DNA from: AC-32 sp036265535
Lineage (GTDB): Bacteria > Actinomycetota > Thermoleophilia > Gaiellales > Gaiellaceae
Length of the DNA stretch: 17,266 bases
Assembly: GCA_036265535.1 (NCBI GenBank)
Contig: DATAOV010000109.1
Location: 1-17,266, forward strand
Reading direction: 5' to 3'
A program made the translations under genes and the position numbers. Of the stretch, positions 1-6,856 are shown piece after piece. How positions within the stretch are numbered: the first letter of the stretch is position 1; every line of letters begins with the position of its first letter. A model generated the notes under the pieces. It did not search any database, was not told the origin of the DNA, and saw only the letters and a program-made list of their open reading frames with translations.

Positions 1-523
1 CGACGGCCCCCTCGTCGATGGGCCACCCCGAGGCGGCCTCGACCGCGCGGGCCGCGTCCTCGGCCTCGACCTGAACCGTGCGGGCGTCGCTGAGGTGGCT
101 GTCGTCGCACTCGCCGACGACCGGGATCACGACGTCGTCCAAGCCCACGCGCGGGTCGCCGGCCAAGGCGACCGAGACCGCGCCGTCGTAGATCCGCCCG
201 ACGGCCATCGTCGCGGTCAGGTAGACGGGCGTGTGGATCTGACCCCACTCACGGATCTCGTGCGAGGCGGTAAGCTCGCCGGCTCCGTTCAGGACGGCGA
301 CCCCCGCCGGCAGCGGGAGTCGGCTCGGAACGACCACGGTCACGCCCGTGCGGGCGACGCCTCGGCCCGCGGGCGGCTCGGGCTCGTCGCGCCAGACCGT
401 CACGTGCCCGACCGTCACGCCGGGGACGTCGGCGATCGAGTTGCTCGGGCCGGGCTCCAGGTCGCCGAGGTGCAGCCCGAGCTCCCTCGGTCGTGGCCCG
501 CGCGGCTCGGGAGGCTCGCTCAC
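1..523 (-). CDS. P1 (S58, DmpA-type) family peptidase, N-terminal part, runs off left edge
   Basis: About 174 codons are visible from a GTG at 523 down to the window edge; the C-terminal half is missing. The protein shows the N-terminal pattern of P1 peptidases (L-aminopeptidase/D-esterase and beta-peptidyl aminopeptidases): NSIADVPGVTVGHVTV near residue 33, then RTGVTVVVPS, LNGAGELTASHEIREWG, IHTPVYLTATMAVG, and VIPVVGECDDSHLSD. Known family members are Ntn hydrolases that cut themselves before a catalytic Ser in the C-terminal half; that site lies outside the window, so activity cannot be judged. No Shine-Dalgarno precedes the GTG; the sequence just upstream is pyrimidine-rich and carries a TACACT box six bases before the start, so translation is probably leaderless. 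It is divergent from an amidohydrolase and an M28 peptidase, consistent with a role in peptide breakdown. The family call is firm; substrate is unknown. Confidence 0.85.
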   Translation of the reverse strand, partial: MSEPPEPRGPRPRELGLHLGDLEPGPSNSIADVPGVTVGHVTVWRDEPEPPAGRGVARTGVTVVVPSRLPLPAGVAVLNGAGELTASHEIREWGQIHTPVYLTATMAVGRIYDGAVSVALAGDPRVGLDDVVIPVVGECDDSHLSDARTVQVEAEDAARAVEAASGWPIDEGAV

Positions 524-529
524 GGGAGG

Positions 530-539
530 AGTGTAGAGT
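530..539. promoter_or_regulatory. Interlocked divergent -10 elements serving both flanking genes
   Basis: On the minus strand TACACT (535-530) lies six bases before the GTG of the P1 peptidase. On the plus strand TAGAGT (534-539) lies six bases before a GTG at 546. Both fit TANNNT and share two base pairs. No convincing -35 hexamer is visible on either side. Expected start points would be close to 523 and 546. The function is inferred from position and motif only. Confidence 0.45.
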
Positions 540-557
540 CGGCCGGTGGAGCTCTCG

Positions 558-1586
558 ATGCCGGTCGTCTGGAGCGATCGCTGCCTCCTCCACGAGCCGG
601 ACGCGGAGATCTGGATCGGCGTCCGCACCCCGGCGACAGAGGTTCCCGCGCGGATCGCCGCGATTCGCGATTCCCTGGACGCCCGGGTCGTCGAGGCTGA
701 GGTACACCCGAACGAGGCGCTGCTACAGGTGCACGATCCGGAGCTCCCGGCGTACCTCGCCTCTGCGTGGGACGAGTGGGAGGCCGCTGGCCTGCCGGAA
801 GATCCGGGTCAGAACAGGGTCGTCCCGTACGTGTTCGCGCACGCGGCGCTGGGCGCGCGCCGGGCTCCGGCCGCGGTCTGGGCCAGACCGGGCCACTTCG
901 CCTACGACACGATGACGCTCGTCGGCCCCGGGACCTGGGAGGCGGCACGCGCCGCCGTGGACTGCGCCCTCACCGCGGTCGACCTTGTGCTCGGGGGAGA
1001 GCCCGTGGCGTACGCCTGCACGAGGCCGCCCGGCCACCACGCCGGCCGCGCGTGCTACGGCGGATCCTGCTACCTGAACACGCTGCCGTCGCCGCCGCCG
1101 CGCTCGTCGCCGGGCTGGACGGCCCCGTCGCCGTGCTGGACGTCGACGCGCACCACGGCAACGGGACGCAGGAGATCTTCTACGAGCGGCCCGACGTGCT
1201 CGTCGGCTCGGTGCACGTCGACCCTGGCGCCGGCTGGTTCCCGCACTTCCTCGGCTTCGCCGACGAGACCGGCGACGGCACGAACCGCAACCTGCCGCTG
1301 CCACCGGGCGCAGGCGACGAGCCTTGGCTGGCGGCCGTCGCCGAGCTGGCCGAGTGGGCGCACGGCCTCGCCGGGATCGTCGTCGCGCTCGGCGTGGACG
1401 CCGCGGCCGGCGACCCCCGAGAGCCCGCTCGAGGTGACCGCACCCGCCTTCCGCTCCGCTGGCGCGCTGCTCGGCGGTCTCGGCCTGCCGACGGTCGTCG
1501 TCCAGGAGGGCGGCTACGACCTCGAGCGGATCGGGCCGCTCGTCCGCGAGGCGCTGCTCGGGCTCGCGGAGGGCCGCGCGGCGTGA
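558..1586 (+). CDS. Histone deacetylase / acetylpolyamine amidohydrolase-like protein, split by two compensating one-base frame breaks
   Basis: This is a zinc amidohydrolase of the arginase/deacetylase fold, a family that removes acetyl groups from lysine, polyamines or similar amides. The start chosen is ATG 558 (MPVVWSDRCLLHEPDAE) because GGTGGAG sits six bases upstream; GTG 546 is an alternative leaderless start. Motifs in order: RPPGHHAG (catalytic His pair), GGSCYLN, then after a frame change VAVLDVDAHHGNGTQ (Asp/His metal ligands), SVHVDPGAGWFPHFLGF, ALGVDAAAGDP (second metal Asp), and back in the first frame VVVQEGGYDLE (catalytic Tyr). One base is missing near 1079-1083 (CTGAACACGCTG, where AAC AAC GCT is expected) and one C is extra in the run 1414-1418. 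The net change is zero, giving about 342 residues when repaired, normal for the family. The stop overlaps the next start as GTGA. As written, the product would be non-functional. Confidence 0.85.
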   Translation: MPVVWSDRCLLHEPDAEIWIGVRTPATEVPARIAAIRDSLDARVVEAEVHPNEALLQVHDPELPAYLASAWDEWEAAGLPEDPGQNRVVPYVFAHAALGARRAPAAVWARPGHFAYDTMTLVGPGTWEAARAAVDCALTAVDLVLGGEPVAYACTRPPGHHAGRACYGGSCYLNTLPSPPPRSSPGWTAPSPCWTSTRTTATGRRRSSTSGPTCSSARCTSTLAPAGSRTSSASPTRPATARTATCRCHRAQATSLGWRPSPSWPSGRTASPGSSSRSAWTPRPATPESPLEVTAPAFRSAGALLGGLGLPTVVVQEGGYDLERIGPLVREALLGLAEGRAA

Positions 1587-3412
1587 TCGAGATCTCGCCC
1601 GAGTACCTGCGGCACGTGGTCGAGCGCCTGGAGTCGTTTCGCTCGCATCCGCTGGGCTTCCGCGTCGCCGGCACACCCGAGGAGCGGGCGGCGACGGCCT
1701 TCGTGGCCGCGGAGATGCGGACGCTCGGGCTCGCCGACGTGACCGAGGAGCCGGTGCCGGTCGACGGCTGGCGGCTCCGGGAGGCCTTCGTGGAGCTGGC
1801 CGACGGCACGCGGTTCGACTGCGCATCCTTCGGCGGGGTCCCGGAGACCGGACGCAGGGGGGTCAAAGGCGAGCTCGTCCCGGTCGGGCGAGGGGGCCGG
1901 AACCAGCTCGACCGCGTCGACGTGCGCGGCAGGGTCGCGCTCGTCGAGTGGCAGGTAGCTCGGCTCTGGCCCTACCACGTCGGGCTCGAGCTCGGCCTGC
2001 GCGGCGCCGCGGCGATGGTGGTCTACTCGCCGCCGGGCGGACCCTACTACCAGGCGCCGGGTGCGCTCGGCACCTTCGATGGGATCTGGCACGCGGAGGG
2101 CCCACCGTGCGTGACCGCGACCAAGGAGGACGGCGCACTGCTGGCCGCACGCGCTGGAGAGGAGGTGCGCGTTGTCCTCTCCGCGCCGCTGACCCGCGGA
2201 GCCGTGGCCGCGAACGTGGTCGGCGAGCTGCCCGGGCGGCAGCGGGGCGCCCCCGCGATCGTCGCCGGCCACCACGACGGCTGGTTCGGAGCCGCCTTCG
2301 ACGACGCTACCGGGGTCGCGGTCACCCTCGAGCTCGCCCGTGCCTTCACCGAGGCCGGGATCCGGCCGAGGCGCACGATCGCCTTCGTCTCGCACACGGC
2401 GGAGGAGTACGGGATCGCCGAGTCGGCGTATGACTGGTGCTACGGCGCCTGGTACCAGGTCGTCGCGGAGCACCGCGAGTGGTCGACCGGCTCGCCGTTC
2501 TACCTCAACGTCGAGGGGTCGGGCCGCCCGGAGCTGTTTACGCTCGACGTGCCGCCCGAGCTCACGAGCTGGGTGCGTCGAGTCTGCCGGCAGGCGAGCC
2601 GCGACGGTCTGCTGCCCCAGGGCTACCGCCTCGCGCCGCCGAACACATGGACCGAGGTCTGGCCGTTCCTCGTGGCCGGGATCCCGGCAATCAACGTCTC
2701 CACGTTCACCACCGAGTTCGACCGCACCGAGTACCACACGCAGTACGACACGACCGAGAAGGTCGATTTCGACTACCTGGCTCGGCTGACCGAGGTCTGC
2801 GCGAGGCTCCTGCTCGACGAGCCGGTGCTCGACTTCGCCGCGCGGGCCAACGACCTCCGCAGGTCGCTGAACGGCAAGGTGCCGCGGAAACTCGAGCGCG
2901 CGCTCGACGGACTCGCGAAGGCGGAGGGCCGAAAGCGCTTCACCGCCGTCGGGCGCGGGCTGCACGGCCTCGACGCGATCGACGCCCCCCGCTACCCGCA
3001 CGAGCAGACCGCCGCCGACGTCGAGCTGCTCGAAGCGGCGCTGGCCGATCTTCCGAACGCGGCCAAGCCGCTGGCGCGTGCCGGGCTCAACTGGCTCTGC
3101 TCGGATCTCTCCCACGAGGCCTTCAGGCGCGAACGAGCCCGCCGGGGCCGAACCGCGCCCCGCGCCTGCTGGGGCAGTCAGGGCGACGCCGACCCGGGGC
3201 CCGACCTCTGGCGGGAGCTCGCCTCCCTCCGGGGCGAGCCGGGTGCCCGGCCGCCCGGGCCCTGGCTCGAGCGCAGCCTGCGGCGCCACCTCGAGCGCTC
3301 CCGCCGCGAGCTCACCCGCCGGCTCGACCGGATGGCGGAGGCCGCCGGCGGGCGCGTCTACCCGCTTCGCCGTCCTCGCGCCGGCGACCTTCCTATACAA
3401 ACACGCACATGA
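1583..3412 (+). CDS. M28 family zinc aminopeptidase with PA-type insert
   Basis: The predicted protein has 609 residues, starting at a GTG that overlaps the preceding stop (GTGA, 1583-1586), which implies translational coupling. Residues ~95-200 resemble the protease-associated insert common in M28 enzymes (RGRVALVEW, GAAAMVVYSPPGGPYY). The catalytic part carries the expected two-zinc ligand set: AGHHDGW (His230/231), FDDATGVAVTLELARAF (Asp240/241), SHTAEEYG (Glu274/275), LNVEGSG (acidic position near 311, where Asp is commoner) and TEYHTQYDT (His385). The last ~200 residues are a charged extension with no recognised fold. No signal peptide is visible, so it probably acts in the cytoplasm. 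Its neighbours are another peptidase, an amidohydrolase, and remnants of an LD-carboxypeptidase and an oligopeptide transporter, supporting a role in peptide use. The family is certain; the substrate is not. Confidence 0.88.
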   Translation: MIEISPEYLRHVVERLESFRSHPLGFRVAGTPEERAATAFVAAEMRTLGLADVTEEPVPVDGWRLREAFVELADGTRFDCASFGGVPETGRRGVKGELVPVGRGGRNQLDRVDVRGRVALVEWQVARLWPYHVGLELGLRGAAAMVVYSPPGGPYYQAPGALGTFDGIWHAEGPPCVTATKEDGALLAARAGEEVRVVLSAPLTRGAVAANVVGELPGRQRGAPAIVAGHHDGWFGAAFDDATGVAVTLELARAFTEAGIRPRRTIAFVSHTAEEYGIAESAYDWCYGAWYQVVAEHREWSTGSPFYLNVEGSGRPELFTLDVPPELTSWVRRVCRQASRDGLLPQGYRLAPPNTWTEVWPFLVAGIPAINVSTFTTEFDRTEYHTQYDTTEKVDFDYLARLTEVCARLLLDEPVLDFAARANDLRRSLNGKVPRKLERALDGLAKAEGRKRFTAVGRGLHGLDAIDAPRYPHEQTAADVELLEAALADLPNAAKPLARAGLNWLCSDLSHEAFRRERARRGRTAPRACWGSQGDADPGPDLWRELASLRGEPGARPPGPWLERSLRRHLERSRRELTRRLDRMAEAAGGRVYPLRRPRAGDLPIQTRT

Positions 3413-3519
3413 AGCCGCTGCCCCCGGGCGGGACGATCGGCGTCGCCGCTCCCGCGAGCCCCTACGATGCGCGCTCCGAGGCGCTGCGCGGGGTGGAGTG
3501 GTGGCAGGCTCAGGGCTGA
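3409..3519 (+). pseudogene. LD-carboxypeptidase (S66 family), N-terminal stub of 36 codons
   Basis: The ATG overlaps the M28 stop as ATGA. The first 36 residues (MKPLPPGGTIGVAAPASPYD, then ARSEALRGVEWWQAQG) match the start of S66 LD-carboxypeptidases, including the AAPAS segment that precedes the nucleophile region in the full enzyme. These enzymes are usually about 300 residues and cleave the L,D-bond of murein peptides. Here the frame stops at 3517-3519, right where the sequence changes to the C-terminus of an ABC ATPase in another frame. The catalytic Ser, Glu and His are all absent, so this is a remnant created by a deletion or a mis-join. The ATG has no clear Shine-Dalgarno, consistent with coupling to the M28 gene. 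Confidence 0.75.
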
Positions 3520-3653
3520 TCCGGATTCCTCGCGGCTGCCGCTTTCACCCGCGCTGCCCGGTGGCGATCGCCGATTGCCGTGAGATCGACCCTGAGCTCG
3601 AGCGTCACGGCGCCGCGGCGGGGCACAGGGCCGCGTGCATCCTCGCTGGCTGA
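3516..3653 (+). pseudogene. Oligopeptide/dipeptide ABC transporter ATPase (OppD/OppF type), C-terminal remnant
   Basis: About 45 codons ending in TGA 3651-3653 read LIRIPRGCRFHPRCPVAIAD, then CREIDPELERHGAAAGHRAACILAG. This is the characteristic cysteine-containing tail of OppD/DppD/OppF/DppF ATPases (GCRFHPRCP...C...GHR.AC). The whole nucleotide-binding domain (Walker A, signature, Walker B) is missing. The frame differs from the LD-carboxypeptidase stub immediately upstream, and the join lies at about 3512-3522. The tail overlaps the GTG of the MFS gene by 19 bases, an arrangement that looks native on this side. The left boundary is approximate because the exact breakpoint cannot be seen. 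Confidence 0.8.
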
Positions 3654-4852
3654 ACCGCGGCGTCGCCGGGATCGGCGTCGCGAGCTTCCTCTCCGACGTC
3701 GGACACGAGATACCGACTGCGCTCCTCCCCTCGTTCCTGACCACAACGCTCGGCGCCCCGGCTGCTGCGCTGGGGGCGATCGAGGGCGTCGCCGACGGGA
3801 TGGCCGGCGCGGCGAAGCTCGCGGGCGGCGCGCTGGCGGACGACCCGGCCCGCAGGCGCGCAACGGCGATCGGCGGTTACTCCGCTACGGCCATCTTCAG
3901 CGCCCTGATCGGCGCTGCAACCGCCGCCTGGCAGGTCGGCGTGCTGCGCACCGGCGCCTGGCTGACCCGGGGACTGCGCACGCCGTCCCGCAACGCGCTG
4001 CTGACCGACCTCGTCCCGCCGGAGGCATACGGCCGCGCCTACGGCTTTGAGCGGGCGATGGACAACCTCGGCGCAATCGCCGGGCCGCTGCTCGCGCTCG
4101 GGCTCGTCGCGGTGGTCGGGGTCCGCGAGGCGATCCTGCTCTCCGTCGTGCCCGGGTTCCTGGCGGCGGCCGCGATCTTCGTCGCGATCAGGTCGGCGCC
4201 GAGGCTCGAGCGGCACGAGCGCCCGCGGCTGCGCCTGAAGATCCGGCCGGTGCTGCGCGGCGAGCTCGGGCGCCTGCTGCTGGCGGTCTCGGCCTTCGAG
4301 CTCGGCAACGTCGCCGCCACGCTCCTGATCCTGCGCGCGATCGACCTGCTCACCCCCGAGCGGGGCCACGACTCCGCCGTCAGAGTCGCGATCGTCCTCT
4401 ACGCGGCCTACAACCTCGCGGCCACGCTCGCGAGCATCCCCGCTGGCCACGCCATCGACCGGCGCGGCGGGATCGTCGTGCTGCTGGCCGGGGTGCTGGT
4501 CTTCCTCGTCGCCTACGGCGGCTTCGCCTTCACCGGCTCGAGCATCGTAGTGCTCGCGCTCCTGTTCGCCGCCGCGGGCGTCGGTATCGGGCTCACGGAG
4601 ACCGCCGAGCACGCGGCCGTGGCGACCCTGGCGCCGCAGGACCTGCGCGGCTCGGCGTTCGGCGCGCTCGCGGCCGTCCAGAGCTTCGGCAACCTCGCGG
4701 CCTCCGCGGTCGCGGGAGCGCTGTGGACGCTCGTCTCGCCCCGTGCGGCCTTCCTCTACCTCGCCGCGTGGGCGGCAGTCAGCGTGGTGGCGCTAACGGG
4801 TCTCAGCGGCCGACGGCGGCCTGGCGCCGGCGGGCGACCGTATCGAGTGTGA
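3635..4852 (+). CDS. MFS transporter, 12-TM type
   Basis: The predicted protein has 405 residues, with GTG start at 3635 inside the ATPase remnant. It is strongly hydrophobic throughout. The N-terminus VASFLSDVGHEIPTALLPSF and the following AALGAIEGVADGMAGAAKL match a common actinobacterial/proteobacterial MFS subfamily. The loop GGALADDPARRR corresponds to the conserved cytoplasmic loop 2-3, and LTRGLRTPSRNALLTDLVPP to the loop 4-5 region. A basic central loop near residues 190-205 (RLERHERPRLRLKIRP) separates the two six-helix halves, and a second GHAIDRRGG loop appears in the C half. The substrate cannot be inferred. The last 50 bases overlap the permease gene on the other strand tail to tail. 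It was probably the last gene of the peptidase/transport operon. Confidence 0.85.
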   Translation: MHPRWLNRGVAGIGVASFLSDVGHEIPTALLPSFLTTTLGAPAAALGAIEGVADGMAGAAKLAGGALADDPARRRATAIGGYSATAIFSALIGAATAAWQVGVLRTGAWLTRGLRTPSRNALLTDLVPPEAYGRAYGFERAMDNLGAIAGPLLALGLVAVVGVREAILLSVVPGFLAAAAIFVAIRSAPRLERHERPRLRLKIRPVLRGELGRLLLAVSAFELGNVAATLLILRAIDLLTPERGHDSAVRVAIVLYAAYNLAATLASIPAGHAIDRRGGIVVLLAGVLVFLVAYGGFAFTGSSIVVLALLFAAAGVGIGLTETAEHAAVATLAPQDLRGSAFGALAAVQSFGNLAASAVAGALWTLVSPRAAFLYLAAWAAVSVVALTGLSGRRRPGAGGRPYRV

Positions 4853-6032
4853 CCGCCGCGAGCAGGATCAGGCCGGTCGTGACGTACTTCACCCAGTCGG
4901 CGGAGCCCACAAGGTCGGTGCCGTTGCTGATCATCCCGATGATCAAGCCGCCGAAGAGCGCGCCGACGACCTTTCCCCGGCCGCCGAAGAGGCTGACGCC
5001 GCCGATGACGGCGGCGGAGATCGCGTCGAGCAGGATCGTCCCGCCGCCGAAGGTCAGGTCGACCGAGTTGAGGCGCGAGGCGAAGATCACGCCGCCGAGG
5101 GCGGCGCACGAGCTGCAGATGACGAAGCAGAGGATCCGGATCAGCTTCACGTTTATGCCGGCGCGCCTCGCCGCCTCGGCGTTGCCACCGACCGCGTAGA
5201 CGTGGCGGCCGAAAGTCGTTCTGCCGGCGAGGTACGAAAAGAGGACGACGACGAAGAGGACGACCAGGCCGACGAGCGGCACGCCGCGGTAGTGGTTGCA
5301 CACCGCGACGGCGGCGAAGGCGAGGCCGCCGTAGAAGACGACCCGGAGAACGGCGAGCGCGACGTTGCCGGTGGGCAGGCCGGCGCGCCGACGGCTCAGG
5401 TACGCCCCCAGGGTCGCGAGCGCCAGGCCTCCGGTGAAGATCGCCGCGACAATCCAGCCCGTGTTCTTGGTCAGGACGTAGTTCGCGACGTCGTTCACCT
5501 GCTTGTCCTGGATCCCGATCACGCCCTGGGTGCCGAGCAGGTTGATGATCATCCCCTGCGCCACGAGCAGGCCTGCGAGGGTGACCACGAACGACGGGAC
5601 GCCGAGGAAGGCGATGATCGACCCCTGTACCAGGCCGATCGCTGCTCCGATCCCAATCGCCAGCCCGATCGCGACGAGGCCCGGGTAGTCGTGGCTCGAG
5701 CCCGCCATCTGGAACTCCGCGACGGCGACACTGGCGATGCCGCTCACGTAGCCGACGGAGAGGTCGATCTCGCCGATCAGGAGCACGAAGACCACGCCGA
5801 TCGCGATCACCGTCGTGCCGGCCATTTGGCCGATCAGGTTCGAGAAGTTGACCGCGGTGAAGAAGATGCTCGTCTTCGCGGTGAAGAACGCCGTGATCGC
5901 GACGATCCCGACGAGCACCGGCAGGAAGCCGACGTCGCCGCCCTTCAGGGCCTCCCAGCGCGCCCGGGCGATTGCGGCGAGGCTGCCGTCGACCGCGGCT
6001 GCCTGGACTTCCGCGGGCGCTGCAGAGCTCAC
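4803..6032 (-). CDS. Sugar ABC transporter permease (XylH/RbsC-like)
   Basis: The predicted inner-membrane permease has 409 residues. The GTG start at 6032 overlaps the ATPase stop (GTGA 6029-6032), so the two are translationally coupled. It is hydrophobic with about ten predicted helices. Family motifs include GVVFVLLIGEIDLSVGYVSG, IAFLGVPSFVVTLAGLLVAQG, TTFGRHVYAVGGNAEAARRA (the cytoplasmic EAA-like loop of BPD_transp_2 permeases), GINVKLIRI and LFGGLIIGMISNGTDLVG. The long insertion between TM segments (ANYVLTKNTGW through the RRRAG loop) is typical of xylose-type XylH permeases, which are longer than RbsC. It is the third gene of a binding protein-ATPase-permease set; the exact sugar is not determined by sequence alone. 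The C-terminus ends inside the convergent MFS gene. Confidence 0.9.
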   Translation of the reverse strand: MSSAAPAEVQAAAVDGSLAAIARARWEALKGGDVGFLPVLVGIVAITAFFTAKTSIFFTAVNFSNLIGQMAGTTVIAIGVVFVLLIGEIDLSVGYVSGIASVAVAEFQMAGSSHDYPGLVAIGLAIGIGAAIGLVQGSIIAFLGVPSFVVTLAGLLVAQGMIINLLGTQGVIGIQDKQVNDVANYVLTKNTGWIVAAIFTGGLALATLGAYLSRRRAGLPTGNVALAVLRVVFYGGLAFAAVAVCNHYRGVPLVGLVVLFVVVLFSYLAGRTTFGRHVYAVGGNAEAARRAGINVKLIRILCFVICSSCAALGGVIFASRLNSVDLTFGGGTILLDAISAAVIGGVSLFGGRGKVVGALFGGLIIGMISNGTDLVGSADWVKYVTTGLILLAAVTLDTVARRRQAAVGR

Positions 6033-6796
6033 GCGGGGGCCCCGACGTCCGGCTTCCCGGCCGTGATCGCCTGGACGATCTGCTGCTGGTTCGTCTTGTC
6101 GCGCTCGTAGACGCCGACGTTCCGGCCGAGGCGCAGGACCGTGATCCGGTCGGCGACCTCGAATACGTCGATGAGGTTGTGCGAAACGATCACGACGGCG
6201 ATGCCCTGCTCGGCGAGACGCTTGACAAGGGCGAGTACTTGCCGGGTTTGGGCGACTCCCAGCGCAGCGGTCGGCTCGTCGAGGAAGACGACCCGGTTGT
6301 TCCACATCACTGCGCGCGAGACTGCGACCGACTGGCGCTGGCCGCCGGAGAGCGTCGCCACTGGCTGGCGAACCGACTTGAGCGTCGTCACCGAGAGCGA
6401 CGCAAGCGTTTCGGCGGTCTTCTGCTCCATGGGCGACTCCTTCAGCCGGAAGAGGAAGTCGCGCTCCTCGCGGCCGAGGTACATGTTCTGGACGACGTCG
6501 AGGTTGTCGCAGAGGGCAAGATCCTGGTAGACGACCTCGATCCCGAGCTTCGCAGCGTCCTTCGGGCTGTGGATCGAGACCCGCTTGCCGTCGAAGTAGA
6601 GCTCGCCGTCGTCGATCGAGTAGATCCCCGCAACGCACTTGATCAGGGTCGACTTCCCTGCGCCGTTGTCGCCGACGAGGGCCATCACCTCGCCGTCGCG
6701 AACCTCGAAGTCGACGCTGCGCAGTGCCTCGACAGAGCCGAAGCTCTTCGAGACCCCGCGGAGCTCGAGCGTCGTGGCCGTCGCCGTCTCGGACAT
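6029..6796 (-). CDS. Sugar ABC transporter ATP-binding protein, single-domain (XylG/FrcA-like)
   Basis: The predicted protein has 255 residues from ATG 6796; a GTG at 6814 would add six residues but lies within a hairpin stem. All ABC motifs are present: Walker A GDNGAGKST (residues 43-50), Q-loop Gln91 in VVYQDLALCDN, signature LSGGQRQ (149-155), Walker B VVFLDEPTAALG (169-180) and switch His206 in VIVSHN. The QDLALCDNLDVVQNMYLGRE stretch is typical of the one-domain carbohydrate ATPases of actinobacteria and rhizobia, unlike the two-domain XylG/RbsA of enterics, so it would act as a homodimer under the permease. No strong Shine-Dalgarno is visible upstream, which fits lower expression than the binding protein encoded just before it. 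Confidence 0.92.
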   Translation of the reverse strand: MSETATATTLELRGVSKSFGSVEALRSVDFEVRDGEVMALVGDNGAGKSTLIKCVAGIYSIDDGELYFDGKRVSIHSPKDAAKLGIEVVYQDLALCDNLDVVQNMYLGREERDFLFRLKESPMEQKTAETLASLSVTTLKSVRQPVATLSGGQRQSVAVSRAVMWNNRVVFLDEPTAALGVAQTRQVLALVKRLAEQGIAVVIVSHNLIDVFEVADRITVLRLGRNVGVYERDKTNQQQIVQAITAGKPDVGAPA

Positions 6797-6811
6797 CCGG
6801 ACGGTTTGTAT

Positions 6812-6846
6812 CACGGTCGGGGCGCCCGACAGGCGCCCTGACCGTG
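6812..6846 (-). promoter_or_regulatory. Strong intercistronic hairpin between binding-protein and ATPase genes
   Basis: The arms CACGGTCGGGGCGCC (6812-6826) and GGCGCCCTGACCGTG (6832-6846) are inverted repeats, 14 of 15 positions Watson-Crick with the remaining one a possible G-U pair in RNA, around a 5-base loop. It lies ten bases after the binding-protein stop and directly before the ATPase start. There is no U-tract, so it is more likely an RNA-stabilising or partial-termination element than a full terminator. Confidence 0.7.
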
Positions 6847-6856
6847 AATCAGCCTC

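Noticed and set aside
1514..3400. Long open frame on the minus strand, over 600 codons
   Set aside because: It lies opposite the M28 peptidase, is rich in Arg/Ala/Gly and Pro with no motif; a typical shadow of GC-rich coding DNA.
5202..6110. Long plus-strand open frame opposite the sugar permease
   Set aside because: Very Asp/Arg-rich product with no domain; the permease on the other strand has clear family motifs through the same bases.
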